From Helicobacter cetorum (GTDB lineage: Bacteria; Campylobacterota; Campylobacteria; Campylobacterales; UBA6016): 55,357 bases of DNA. This document shows positions 45,532-54,881 of the stretch, in pieces. The translations under genes and the position numbers were made by a program. Each line of letters starts with the position of its first letter. Positions within the stretch are counted from its first letter, which is position 1. Location: positions 1 through 55,357 of the forward strand of contig DZAX01000014.1 of NCBI GenBank assembly GCA_022729705.1, given 5' to 3'. The notes under the pieces were generated by a model that was not told the DNA's origin, searched no databases, and was given only the letters and a program-made list of their open reading frames with translations.

Positions 45532-47523
45532 TTGAATATGCGCAGGTATAATTTTTTTAGCTACAAGCACTTAACGCTTGCAATTATCGCTGTCTCACTG
45601 CTTATAAGCGTGCTAGTCGGATATTTTGCCTCCTTTTTACTAAAAGAAGCCGCTATCGCAGAGACGGCGAAAGTTGACGCAAAAAAATCAAGCTTGCTAG
45701 TATTTGAATCACTCTATTCGGTCATGGAAAAAGGCGCTACAAAAAGCGACTTAAATAAAATAGTCAAGCGTCTAAACGGAGCCGAACATGATATGAACCT
45801 CTCAGTCTATAGAAGCGAAAAAGTAGCGCAATTATTTGGAGATATTGCCGCCGACAAAAAATTAAGAGAGAGTGATGAGAATATTAAACGCGCTATAAAA
45901 GGCGAAGAGATACTCACGATAGACAAAGACAATATCAGATACCTATACCCCGTAAAAACAAAGCCGGAATGCCTTAGTTGCCACACAAACGTAGGCGTAA
46001 ACGAAGTGAACGGCGTCATAGACATCAGCTATCCAATAACAAATCTAAAGCTAAGTCTTAGCGGAGCGCTTAACTACTTTTTTATACTGCTTGTTTTCTT
46101 TTTTGCAATAACATATCTATTTTTTTATTTAGGACTTAATAAATTCTTGATAGAGCCTCTTGCAAAGTTTATCTTGGATGTCAAAAAAGCCGCAAAATAT
46201 AGAGAAACGGATAAAAAACTACACATCTCTTCAAGAATATATGAGCTCAAAAACCTTGAAAAATCTTTTAATAAGATGCTTACGTCTATGTCAAACTCTC
46301 GCAGAAAAGAGCTTGAACAGATATATAAAGATCATATTACCGGACTACCAAATAGATTAAAGCTGCATGAAGAGCTAAGAGAGTTTTCTATGCCGTTTTT
46401 GACGATATTTAATATAGACGCTTTTAAGGAGGTAAATGATTTTTACGGCGTCAAAGTTGGTGATTTTATTCTAAAAAAAGTTGGAGACGCTATATCGACG
46501 CACGCTAAGCTTGGAGAAAAAATATATAGATTTGCTGGGGATGAGTACGCTGTTTTGCTGGAAGCGCATAAAGTTCCGGTAGATGAAAAAGCGTACATAA
46601 CCGAGTTTTTAAACGCCGTAAAAAGCGAAGTAGTCAGATATGGCGAACACGAGATAAGCGTACACCTAACGGCGGGGGTTGCCATAGGCGGCGCAAGCAT
46701 ACTAGAAAATGCGGATATGGCGTTAAAAGAGGCAAAAAAGAGCGGTAAGCATATCGTATTTTTTGACCCGTCGATGCAACTATCAAAACAGTATGAACAC
46801 AATATTATATGGACAAAAAAACTAAAAGAAGCGATAACAAACAGTATGTTGCAACCATACTATCAGCCAATTATGGAGATAAAAAGCGGAAAAATTGCAA
46901 AATACGAAGCTCTTGCTAGGCTCATAGACGAAACGGGTGCTCCAATCGCCCCACACTCTTTTTTATCTGTCGCAAAAAAGTCAAAACTATATCCACACCT
47001 CACAAGGGCGATAGTGGAATACGCTTTTATCGCTTTTGAGGATACTGAATTTGAATTTGCAATCAACATCTCCGTAGAGGATATAGAAGATGAGGTAACT
47101 AGAGATTTTATATATGAAAAGCTCAGCGAATATCCAAACCCGACAAATGCGATATTTGAAATCACGGAATCTGAGGGGATAGAAAATTTCACAGAAGTGC
47201 TAGAGTTTATACGGTGCGTAAAAACCATAGGAGCTAAAATAGCGATAGATGATTTTGGCAGCGGATACTCGAATTTTGCCTATCTGCTAAAACTGCAAGT
47301 GGATTACATCAAAATAGACGCTTCAATAATCAAAAATATAACTATTGATAGAAACTCTTATATAATCACAAAAACGATAGTTGACTTTTGCAGTCAAATG
47401 GGGATTAAGACCGTAGCCGAATTTGTATGCGATAAAGAGATATTGGACGCCGTCGCGGAACTTGGCGTAGACTACGCTCAAGGTTATTACATCGGCGAAC
47501 CACTAAAGGAGATAAAAAAATGA
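45532..47523 (+). CDS. Heme-c-binding periplasmic sensor with GGDEF and EAL domains
   Basis: A 663-residue membrane protein: helix 1 (about 15-37), a periplasmic domain of the DUF3365/Tll0287 type with a heme c site C147-L-S-C150-H151, helix 2 (about 180-200), a HAMP-like linker, GGDEF domain with AGDEY (335-339), and EAL domain with E459-A-L, IDDFGSGYSNF and KIDASII. Covalent heme in the sensor suggests redox or gas (O2, NO) sensing. The cyclase motif is slightly altered, the EAL motifs are intact. Start is TTG at 45532 or ATG at 45538. Its stop overlaps the next start (ATGA). Confidence 0.88.
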   Translation: MNMRRYNFFSYKHLTLAIIAVSLLISVLVGYFASFLLKEAAIAETAKVDAKKSSLLVFESLYSVMEKGATKSDLNKIVKRLNGAEHDMNLSVYRSEKVAQLFGDIAADKKLRESDENIKRAIKGEEILTIDKDNIRYLYPVKTKPECLSCHTNVGVNEVNGVIDISYPITNLKLSLSGALNYFFILLVFFFAITYLFFYLGLNKFLIEPLAKFILDVKKAAKYRETDKKLHISSRIYELKNLEKSFNKMLTSMSNSRRKELEQIYKDHITGLPNRLKLHEELREFSMPFLTIFNIDAFKEVNDFYGVKVGDFILKKVGDAISTHAKLGEKIYRFAGDEYAVLLEAHKVPVDEKAYITEFLNAVKSEVVRYGEHEISVHLTAGVAIGGASILENADMALKEAKKSGKHIVFFDPSMQLSKQYEHNIIWTKKLKEAITNSMLQPYYQPIMEIKSGKIAKYEALARLIDETGAPIAPHSFLSVAKKSKLYPHLTRAIVEYAFIAFEDTEFEFAINISVEDIEDEVTRDFIYEKLSEYPNPTNAIFEITESEGIENFTEVLEFIRCVKTIGAKIAIDDFGSGYSNFAYLLKLQVDYIKIDASIIKNITIDRNSYIITKTIVDFCSQMGIKTVAEFVCDKEILDAVAELGVDYAQGYYIGEPLKEIKK

Positions 47524-47924
47524 AAAAAATAAAGAGTCTATTGTTGGCGACAATGCTATTGTCATCAGTTGGTTACGGATGTGAGATAAAATGGCAAAAC
47601 TCGCTTGAAGAGGCAAAAAAGAGCGCCGCAAAGAGTAAAAAACCAATAATGGTCTTCGCCTCCTCAACTACATGCCCATACTGCACAACCATGAGCGAAA
47701 CCACATTTGTAGATAAGGAAGTTTGCGAACTCGTAAACGCAAAATTTATCCCGCTTATCGCAATTGCAGGCGGTGATGAGATGCCTAGAAATATGAGCGT
47801 AAGAGGCGTGCCGGCTATTTTATTTGTAAACGCCGCTGAAAAAGAGGTGGCTCCAAAAATAAGCGGTCTTAGAAATAAAAACGACTTTTTAAGCGATCTA
47901 AAACAGAGAAATTTCCAAAGGTAA
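47520..47924 (+). CDS. Periplasmic thioredoxin-fold protein
   Basis: A 134-residue protein with a signal peptide (about 1-20) and a thioredoxin-fold active site TTCPYCTTM (C-P-Y-C), followed by the cis-Pro region RGVPAILFV. It resembles SoxW/thioredoxin-like disulfide reductases. It overlaps the heme-c GGDEF/EAL gene by 4 bases, so it may keep that sensor's heme-ligating cysteines reduced during cytochrome c maturation; that link is inference. Confidence 0.85.
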   Translation: MKKIKSLLLATMLLSSVGYGCEIKWQNSLEEAKKSAAKSKKPIMVFASSTTCPYCTTMSETTFVDKEVCELVNAKFIPLIAIAGGDEMPRNMSVRGVPAILFVNAAEKEVAPKISGLRNKNDFLSDLKQRNFQR

Positions 47925-47927
47925 GAA

Positions 47928-49268
47928 GTGAAAAAGATTGTCGCATCCCTTAGTTTTATTGTAGCCCTTCGTTTTTTTGGGCTTTTTATCGTTATGCCGC
48001 TTTTATCGGTATATGCGGCTTCCATGAGCGGTTCAAATCTATTTTTGATAGGTCTTGTGGTCGGCGGATACGCTTTTAGCCAGCTTATCTTTCAAATTCC
48101 GTTTGGACTGCTTAGCGACAAAATAGGCAGAAAGACGCTAACTGCCCTCGGGCTTGGAATATTTGCTTTTGGTTCGCTAATCTGCGCATTTTCAAGCGAT
48201 ATTTATATGCTCATTTTTGGAAGATTTTTGCAAGGGGCGGGAGCTATTAGCTCGGTTGTCACCGCTATGATTGCCGACTTTACAACAGAAGAGAAACGCT
48301 CAAAAGCTATGGCTATGATGGGTGGCTCTATCGCTATGAGCTTTGCCGCTGCGATACTCATAGGTCCTTTTATCGGTGGGCATTACGGCGTTAATACGCT
48401 GTTTTTGATTACGGCGCTTTTGGCTATTCTAGCGCTTTTGTATCTGCTGTTTTTTATTCCCGAACCGCCTCGTATTCACCACGCTTTTGACGGAGAGACG
48501 CCAAAGTTTAGAGAACTGTTTACCGACTCCAATCTTGTCAAAATGTATGTCAATATGTTTTTCCACGGCTTTTTGCTTACTATCGCTTTTATGATTATCC
48601 CGCTTGAACTAACAACCAAATTTGGCTGGGCAAAAGACGAGCTATGGCAAGTTTATATTCCCGCCCTTGCGTTTGGCTTTGTCTTTATGACGGCGGCGGC
48701 GATACTGGGTGAAAAATACAACAAAATAAAACAGATATTTGTAGCCTCCATCTTTATCAATACGCTAGCTTTTTTCCTATTTGGTCTCGCCGCCTCTTCG
48801 TACGTTTTTGTGGTTGCTTCCATACTCTTTTTTATCGGCTTTAATATGCTTGAACCGCTACTGCAAAGCACGGTTAGCAAATACGCAAAAGCTAGTCAAC
48901 GAGGCTCCGCTTTGGGAGTTTTTACGACATTTCAATATCTTGGCGTGTTCTTGGGAGGGGCTATCGGCGGGGCAATTTTGCACTATATGGATTTAAAATC
49001 GCTCTCTTTGGTGTTGACATTTGTGTCATTTTTGTGGCTTTTGTATATGCTAAAGATGCAAAACCCTATTAAAGCTTCGTTTTTATACCTAGACATGCCG
49101 ATGCTTGATGAGAAGATGATAGTCGGACTAAAAGAGGTAGAGGGCATAGTGGATACTTACATCAACAAAACAGAAAACGTCCTTGTTATAAAATTCAAAA
49201 AAGAGTCATTAACAGACGAATACCTAAAAGGTTTTCTAAAATACAAAGAACCCCCAGAAGAAGAGTAG
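47928..49268 (+). CDS. MFS transporter with C-terminal cytoplasmic extension
   Basis: A 446-residue, 12-helix major facilitator with the GLLSDKIGRKTL motif between helices 2 and 3, and GRFLQGAGAISS in helix 4, pointing to the drug:H+ antiporter 1 group. A soluble tail of about 60 residues (about 385-446) is added. It starts with GTG 3 bases after the thioredoxin-like gene. Substrate unknown. Confidence 0.86.
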   Translation: MKKIVASLSFIVALRFFGLFIVMPLLSVYAASMSGSNLFLIGLVVGGYAFSQLIFQIPFGLLSDKIGRKTLTALGLGIFAFGSLICAFSSDIYMLIFGRFLQGAGAISSVVTAMIADFTTEEKRSKAMAMMGGSIAMSFAAAILIGPFIGGHYGVNTLFLITALLAILALLYLLFFIPEPPRIHHAFDGETPKFRELFTDSNLVKMYVNMFFHGFLLTIAFMIIPLELTTKFGWAKDELWQVYIPALAFGFVFMTAAAILGEKYNKIKQIFVASIFINTLAFFLFGLAASSYVFVVASILFFIGFNMLEPLLQSTVSKYAKASQRGSALGVFTTFQYLGVFLGGAIGGAILHYMDLKSLSLVLTFVSFLWLLYMLKMQNPIKASFLYLDMPMLDEKMIVGLKEVEGIVDTYINKTENVLVIKFKKESLTDEYLKGFLKYKEPPEEE

Positions 49269-49271
49269 AGA

Positions 49272-50420
49272 GTGGAAGATTTTGTTTTTCACAATCCGAC
49301 AAAGATACTCTTTGGAGAAGAGGCGGAGCTAAAAATAGTAGCCGAAATAGTAGCCGCCGGATACAAAAAAGTGATGATAGTCTACGGCATGGGGCATATT
49401 AAAGAGAGCGGCTTATTTGACAGGGTCGTAAGGCGAATAATCAAAAACGAGCTAAACTTTACCGAATTTGGCGGCATAAAACCAAACCCTATTCTCTCGC
49501 ACACAAAAGACGGGATAGAGTGGGCTAGAAAAAACAACGTAGACTGCCTCTTAGCGATAGGCGGCGGTAGCGTAATAGACGAAGCCAAAGCGATTGCGGC
49601 GGGCTCTTTTTATGACGGCGACGTATGGGATTTTTTTGAAAAGCGCACACAGCCTACGTCCGCTTTGTCTATTTTTTGCGTTTTGACGCTTGGAGCAACC
49701 GGTAGCGAAATGAATGATGGATGCGTGATTACAAACGAAGAGGAGCAAAAAAAATACACTTTTAGCTCCCCTCTTCTCTTCCCAAAAATATCAGCCCTAA
49801 ATCCGGCTCTAAATCTCAGCGCCTCAAAAAAACTCTCCGCAATGGCGGCGGTTGACGCTATGTCGCACATTATGGAAGTCTACTTTACCAAAAAAAATGA
49901 GTCGCCGCTAAACGATAGATTGTCGTTTGCGCTGTTAAAAAGTATCGTAAAAGATACGGAAGCCATCTTGAAAGACCCTAGCGACTACGAAGCTAGAGCT
50001 TCTTTTATGTGGTCCGCCTCTCTTGCGCTAAACGGTCTTTTGCCGTGCGAAACCAAAGAGTACTCTTTTCCAAAACATCTTCTCGAACACTCTCTTAGCG
50101 CCATGTACGACCTGCCGCACGGGGAGGGGCTAGCAATTGTAATGCCCGCATGGCTCTCTTGGTTTAGACAAAAAGAGCCAAAAAGAGTAGATAAGTTTTG
50201 CAAAAAGCTTTTCTCAAAGACGGGGGCTGAGGGCGTGGCGGCGTTTGAAGCGTGGCTAAAGAGTATGAGGCTTGCTACAAGACTAGAGGACGTCCAAATA
50301 GACGATGAAGAGATACCAAAAATCGTTTCAAATACCCTCGTCTCGGCGGAGAGGTCAAAATCATATAAAGAGTATGACAAAAAAAGCGTTGAGGAGATAT
50401 TCAAAAGGGCTTTAAGATAA
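49272..50420 (+). CDS. Iron-containing alcohol dehydrogenase (YqhD/BDH type)
   Basis: A 382-residue group III alcohol dehydrogenase: GGGSVIDEAKAIA (NAD(P) binding), the metal ligands in AVDAMSHIMEVYF and LPHGEGLAIVMP. It most resembles the NADPH-dependent butanol dehydrogenase/YqhD group that reduces aldehydes. It starts with GTG 3 bases after the MFS gene. An IS607-type element was inserted within 15 bases of its stop codon. Confidence 0.9.
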   Translation: MEDFVFHNPTKILFGEEAELKIVAEIVAAGYKKVMIVYGMGHIKESGLFDRVVRRIIKNELNFTEFGGIKPNPILSHTKDGIEWARKNNVDCLLAIGGGSVIDEAKAIAAGSFYDGDVWDFFEKRTQPTSALSIFCVLTLGATGSEMNDGCVITNEEEQKKYTFSSPLLFPKISALNPALNLSASKKLSAMAAVDAMSHIMEVYFTKKNESPLNDRLSFALLKSIVKDTEAILKDPSDYEARASFMWSASLALNGLLPCETKEYSFPKHLLEHSLSAMYDLPHGEGLAIVMPAWLSWFRQKEPKRVDKFCKKLFSKTGAEGVAAFEAWLKSMRLATRLEDVQIDDEEIPKIVSNTLVSAERSKSYKEYDKKSVEEIFKRALR

Positions 50421-50435
50421 ACCGTTCCATAAAAC

Positions 50436-51326
50436 CTACCCAACCTTACTCACAATTAAGTTTGGTTGGTGTTTATTTGCTGACTCAACGATGCTGGATT
50501 TTAAGCCTTGTGAGCTTAAAAGAGCCGTCATCTCCACAGCCGTAAATTCCCGCAGAACTTGCGGTATTTGATTGAGTTTTTCTAAATTGATACTTGCGTT
50601 TAGATCACGATCCATTGCGTGGCTACATGCCTCACAATGATAGGTTCTATCACTCAACTTCAAATCACTTTTAATATTGCCACAACACGAACAAGTCTTC
50701 GAGCTGGGAAACCATCGATTAGCAAAGGTGAGTTTATTCCCTTTGAATTTTGATTTATATTCAAGCTGTCGCCGAAGCTCATAAAGCCCAAGATCGCTAA
50801 TCGTTCGCGCGAGTTTGCCATTCGCCATCATCCCTTTGACATTTAAATCTTCGATAGTGATAAACTCAAAGCGATCGGTTAAAAACGTAGTTACTTTGTG
50901 AAGCGTATCTTTTCGTTTGTTTGAAATATCGGCATGGATCTTTGCTACTTTTACCGCTTGTTTTTTGAAATTATTCGATTGAGGCGTTGTGTCGCTACGG
51001 AGTCTGCTATGCTGTTTTTTAGACAGTTGGCGGCTAAGACGTCTTAATCGTCTAATCTTCATTATAAGAGGCTTTGGAGCCTCAATTTGGATACCATTTG
51101 AAAGCGTCACTAATGCCTTGCTTCCAACGTCAACTCCCACACTTGATTGGCTTTTACAAGGGAGGAAGCTGATAAGTGGTTCTATCGCGAAAGATATAAA
51201 CCAATATTGAACCTCCCATTGGGCAATTCCCCAATTCCACGCAAGGCGTGAAATACCGCATGCTTTTTTGAAATATGTAGCTTGCTTATTGGTTGGGTTA
51301 AGTCTGATTTTATGGGCGAGCTGCAT
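50436..51326 (-). CDS. tnpB: TnpB (IS607 type) with internal deletion
   Basis: A 296-residue TnpB; intact relatives are about 380-420 residues. The RuvC triad is visible (D66 in VGVDVG, E159 in ITIEDLN, D239 in MDRDLNAS) and the zinc finger is complete (C212, C215, C231, C234). The loss is N-terminal: after NWGIAQWEVQ (about residue 40) the sequence jumps to YWFISFAIEP, omitting about 100 residues of the nucleic-acid-binding region. The frame is kept. Guided nuclease activity is doubtful. Confidence 0.9.
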   Translation of the reverse strand: MQLAHKIRLNPTNKQATYFKKACGISRLAWNWGIAQWEVQYWFISFAIEPLISFLPCKSQSSVGVDVGSKALVTLSNGIQIEAPKPLIMKIRRLRRLSRQLSKKQHSRLRSDTTPQSNNFKKQAVKVAKIHADISNKRKDTLHKVTTFLTDRFEFITIEDLNVKGMMANGKLARTISDLGLYELRRQLEYKSKFKGNKLTFANRWFPSSKTCSCCGNIKSDLKLSDRTYHCEACSHAMDRDLNASINLEKLNQIPQVLREFTAVEMTALLSSQGLKSSIVESANKHQPNLIVSKVG

Positions 51327-51945
51327 CTTCTACTGCCTTTTGCATGTTTTCAATCAATTTTTTGTTCTTCTTGCTTTGGCTTCCATAAAGCCGTGCCGAA
51401 AACACGGTAATAATTTCAAGGACATCTTTTGCTAGATCCTCTTCAAATGTTGAATCCTTGCCTTTGTTTATAATCACAACCTCAACCTCTTTAGCTTCAC
51501 AAATGGCAAAGATAAGTTCTGTCCCAAAACGAAGCAAGCGGTCTTTGTGAGTTATTACAAGCCGACCAACTTCATTATCAAGAATCTCTTCAAGAAGTTT
51601 TTTGAGCCCCTTTTTGTGATAATTCATCCCAGAGCCGAGATCGGAAATTATCTCAAATTTCCAGCCATTGGATGCACAAAACATCTCAAGAAGCTGTTTT
51701 TGTCGTTCAAGGTCAGATTTCTGGTCATGAGATGAAACACGTGCATAAGCAATTGTTTTTCGATCATAATCGATTCCACTACCCATACCAGGGCGAAGAG
51801 AGGATAGCTTGTATCGTCGTTGGTTTCCAGCAGTACGTTCATCAGGGATGAGCTTGCCTTCTTTTTCCCAGCGACGCATTGTTGATTCTGCTACCCCTAG
51901 AAGTTTGGCGGCATCTCCGATATTAAGTAGCGTTTCGTTTTTCAT
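51310..51945 (-). CDS. tnpA: TnpA, IS607-family serine recombinase
   Basis: A 211-residue protein: N-terminal MerR-like helix-turn-helix (about 1-45, GDAAKLLGVAESTMRRWE), then a serine-recombinase domain with YARVSSHDQ holding the catalytic Ser and a C-terminal DRLLRFG segment. Complete in length for the family. It overlaps tnpB by 17 bases. Confidence 0.93.
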   Translation of the reverse strand: MKNETLLNIGDAAKLLGVAESTMRRWEKEGKLIPDERTAGNQRRYKLSSLRPGMGSGIDYDRKTIAYARVSSHDQKSDLERQKQLLEMFCASNGWKFEIISDLGSGMNYHKKGLKKLLEEILDNEVGRLVITHKDRLLRFGTELIFAICEAKEVEVVIINKGKDSTFEEDLAKDVLEIITVFSARLYGSQSKKNKKLIENMQKAVEDAARP

Positions 51946-51981
51946 AGAATCATTATATCAAAAATACATACTCAATACAAG

Positions 51982-51999
51982 CATATATAGCTATATATG
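51982..51999. repeat. 18-bp perfect palindrome upstream of tnpA
   Basis: CATATATAGCTATATATG lies about 35 bases before the tnpA start codon. It may be the TnpA binding site or promoter operator at the element's left end. Confidence 0.45.
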
Positions 52000-52046
52000 A
52001 ATATGTTTTATGGAGCTGTTATTTAGCCCTTTTGTGTGGCGAGGCA

Positions 52047-52493
52047 TTATTTTTCTCGCATTCTTTCCATAATGTCAGACTTATTTTTGCTACCCATAGA
52101 AGAGCCAAAATAGTAGCTAATTATCTGCGTCGAAATGGCGCTTAAAACTCCTAAAATATAAACGATGATATTCTCTTTTTTTGGGTCGGTATCCAAATAC
52201 ATGACCTGATAAAACATCAAAAATGTCAGCACAAGACACCCTATCGCAAGAAGTGGCGAAATATTTTTGGATAACCAAGAGGCGTCCGGCGACTCATTGA
52301 TACGAGTCTCACGCTCCCTTGCACTCCCCCTATCCGCAACCTCTGCTTGAAACTCCTCTAGCTTTAACCTGCTTTTTGAAATCTCAAGCTCTTCGCGCTC
52401 TTTGTCCGTCGTGATAAACTTATCCGCCACCTCTCCGACGCTCTCTATTATCTGCCCGGCACTCCCGCCCACCAAATCGCTAAGCCAACTCAT
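52047..52493 (-). CDS. Phage-type holin (3TM GTA-holin family)
   Basis: A 148-residue protein with a charged N-terminal half (GSARERETRINES) and two or three membrane segments (about 78-98, 107-128), like the 3TM holin family of phages and gene transfer agents. Holins form the pores that release endolysin. It starts at 52493 and overlaps the endolysin-like gene by 4 bases. No capsid or tail gene is nearby. Confidence 0.75.
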   Translation of the reverse strand: MSWLSDLVGGSAGQIIESVGEVADKFITTDKEREELEISKSRLKLEEFQAEVADRGSARERETRINESPDASWLSKNISPLLAIGCLVLTFLMFYQVMYLDTDPKKENIIVYILGVLSAISTQIISYYFGSSMGSKNKSDIMERMREK

Positions 52494-52960
52494 GAGAATA
52501 TCCTATTCAGCCACCCAAGCAAAAACACTTTTTGGCTTCTTTCATTGTTGCATATCCGCCTATATCTATCAACCGCCATGAGTTTTAGAGCTAGCGCAAA
52601 CACTGTGTCGTCCATCATATTTATCGCTATGATACTTTTTGCTCCGATTATACCGTCATCTTTTACGTCTGCGACTCTTTGCGCCATCTTTGCCAGAGTC
52701 ACGACGCCAAAGTTTACACCCGCTTCAAACATAATCTCCGCTTTGATTTGACTCTCTACGCCGTCTAGTCCAAGTTTATTCCAGTAGTCTATGCGGTAAA
52801 TGTCGGCGGCTTGCTCTTTGGTGAGAGACGCTATATCTAGGTGAGGGTATCCGGCTTTCGTGATACCGTATTTTGTTAAGCCGCCCCTGTCCTCTTTGTC
52901 ATCGCTTAGTCCGCCCTCTTTTTTGAGGAGTTTTGGGAGCGCTAGGTTAAAATCAGCCAT
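52490..52960 (-). CDS. GH108-type lysozyme (endolysin)
   Basis: A 156-residue protein: the N-terminal catalytic motif LKKEGGLSDD (Glu15 predicted acid), GGLTKYGIT, a middle helical region and a C-terminal PG-binding-3-like region (KDDGIIGAKSIIAINMMD). It cleaves peptidoglycan. With the overlapping holin gene it forms a two-gene lysis module without other phage genes in the window. Confidence 0.85.
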   Translation of the reverse strand: MADFNLALPKLLKKEGGLSDDKEDRGGLTKYGITKAGYPHLDIASLTKEQAADIYRIDYWNKLGLDGVESQIKAEIMFEAGVNFGVVTLAKMAQRVADVKDDGIIGAKSIIAINMMDDTVFALALKLMAVDRYRRICNNERSQKVFLLGWLNRIFS

Positions 52961-52987
52961 AAATACCCCTAATCGTTTACGCAGAGT

Positions 52988-54272
52988 CTACACTATATTG
53001 CGTCCGCTATACGAGCACAAAGAGCTCTCCGATTTTGCCTCTATTACCATCGAAAGCGTCTCATCCATCAGAGCAAACAGTTCGGAAGATTCGCTTTCCA
53101 TCTTCTCAAATCTATCAAAAATCTTCTCTTTATTTGCTAAAACTTGATCATCGTTTGTTATTAAATTCAAAATTTCATGTGCGTAGTCATGCAGATTTTT
53201 GTGGTGTTCATCAATAAGAGAGAAACATTTCATATCTCCAAAATCTTGTTGTCCTTTTGTTTGGTACCAAGAGACAAATCTACAATTTTTGTGCGTGCTA
53301 AATTCAGCTTTTGACCTGCCCCTCATAACCTCTTGATATGCGCTATGCTTAAAGACGATATGGTCTACTTTTGCCAAAATCATAAAAGATTGGCTAAGTA
53401 TGGCTCTCGCCATTTTAGATACTTTTTTTGCGCTTTCGTTAAAGCCGTAAATTGTATTTTTAAAATCTTCTACAGAGCGTCCCGATTCCACTGCAAGCTT
53501 CGTCATCTCTTCTGAATTTGCCTCTATCTGCCCCGCTTCTTGCTGAAGCGTCTGTATGGATATGGTAATCTCCCCCGTCGCTTTTTGCGTTCTCTCCGCT
53601 AGTTTTCGCACCTCATCCGCCACAACGGCAAATCCTCTACCGTGCTCCCCAGCTCTAGCCGCTTCTATCGCCATCTCTGCTTTCTATGCTAATCTCGTCT
53701 AGTTTTTCCTGCGAACACCCTAAATCTTTTTGAATTAAAGAGAGTCCGGCATATGTTTTCGAGCTTTGTTTTGCAAGCTCTATATTTAGCATTCCTCTTG
53801 TAACACCTTTTCCTCCGCTCTCCAAACCCTTTATCGCATTGTTGATAAGCTCCAAATTGTACGCAAACTGTCCAGGCAACCCTCTTGTTTGCGCCTTTCT
53901 AAAAAAAGCTCCCTTTGAAGCGTAGCTCACAGATGTGTTTACTTCTCTCATAAACACTTCCATCTTATCAAGCATATTATTTACCGCCCAACAAGCTTCT
54001 CTTAGCTCGCCGCCGTCCGTAATCTGTGTAATTCTTGTTTCAAATACGCCGTTATTTACATCTTTAACCGCATTTTTAAATTTTCCGACACACGCTTTGA
54101 CTGAGCTGATATATGTATTTAAGGCAAGCAACAAAAAAATATTTACGATAAAGCCAAGATAGAGCCAGTGAAAACCGATAAGCAAAATACAGGTACCCAC
54201 TCCGCCTATCAACAAAATTGCGGATACGGCGGCTAGATATTGAGCCTTAGAAAGAGAGGATAAACTGCTCAT
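52988..54272 (-). pseudogene. Chemoreceptor (CetA-like MCP with CZB domain), disrupted
   Basis: Two partial frames. The N-terminal part (54272-53655 with AAAGGAG ribosome site) has two adjacent membrane segments and a HAMP-like region. The C-terminal part (53674-52988) starts in the signalling hairpin ([14 protein letters not shown]) and ends in a CZB zinc-binding domain ([26 protein letters not shown]). Between them the DQTNLLALNA segment is deleted and the frame shifts near 53665. The protein cannot be full length. The membrane-HAMP layout with a separate PAS partner upstream fits the CetA energy-taxis receptor of Campylobacter. Confidence 0.82.
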
Positions 54273-54732
54273 AGCTAACTCCTTTTGACTCAAGTATCTC
54301 TTTAATGCGCCTACCTGCGGCGTCTACGCCGCTTTTGGTTTCAATGTCAAGTAGTTCTTTATATAATTTCTCAAAAAATGCAACGCTATCTCTTTTTGGT
54401 TTTCGTCTAGCGGAGTGAAATCCGATAATTTTGCCGGAGTTATCCACCGATGGAGTAACTTGAGCTTCCACCCAATAGTAATCGCCGTCTTTTGCTTTGT
54501 TTTTTACAAACGCAATAATCTCTTTGCCATTTTTTATCGTCTCCCAAAGAAGCTTAAAGATAATCTTTGGCATGTCCGGATGCCTTAGAATATCGTGCGG
54601 AGAGCCTAAAAGCTCTTTTTCGCTATAGCCTGTTATTTTGATAAATAGTTCGTTGCCGTAAATTATTCTGCCCTGCAAATCCGTCTTTGACACAATAAAT
54701 TCACCCTCTTCAAACATAACCTCTTTGCTCAT
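54247..54732 (-). CDS. CetB-like PAS-domain protein
   Basis: A 161-residue PAS protein (residues about 10-115: GRIIYGNELFIKITGYSEKELLGSPHDILRHPDMP), the Aer-type FAD-binding PAS family. In Campylobacter a similar PAS protein (CetB) senses redox state and passes it to the CetA chemoreceptor. Here it overlaps the start of the receptor gene by 26 bases. Since the receptor is broken, this protein may be orphaned. Confidence 0.82.
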   Translation of the reverse strand: MSKEVMFEEGEFIVSKTDLQGRIIYGNELFIKITGYSEKELLGSPHDILRHPDMPKIIFKLLWETIKNGKEIIAFVKNKAKDGDYYWVEAQVTPSVDNSGKIIGFHSARRKPKRDSVAFFEKLYKELLDIETKSGVDAAGRRIKEILESKGVSYEQFILSF

Positions 54733-54881
54733 CAGCGTCCTTATTATATTTGTTGTTCTATAGTTTTTAGTATGTTTTAAAATTGTAAAACATTATATCA
54801 AAGCAAACTTTAGACATAAATTTAAAACAGTTTTTACCATCAATAAAGTACAATGAAAAATATTTTTAAATGAGGTGATTA

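Larger units (their letters stand above)
50421..52010 (-). mobile_element. IS607-family insertion sequence
   Basis: The element encodes a serine recombinase TnpA and a TnpB on the minus strand, overlapping by 17 bases, the standard IS607 layout. One end falls in 50421-50435, because tnpB stops there and the alcohol dehydrogenase ends at 50420. The other end is upstream of tnpA, near a perfect 18-bp palindrome (51982-51999, CATATATAGCTATATATG). IS607 elements lack terminal inverted repeats, so exact ends cannot be set here. Confidence 0.85.
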
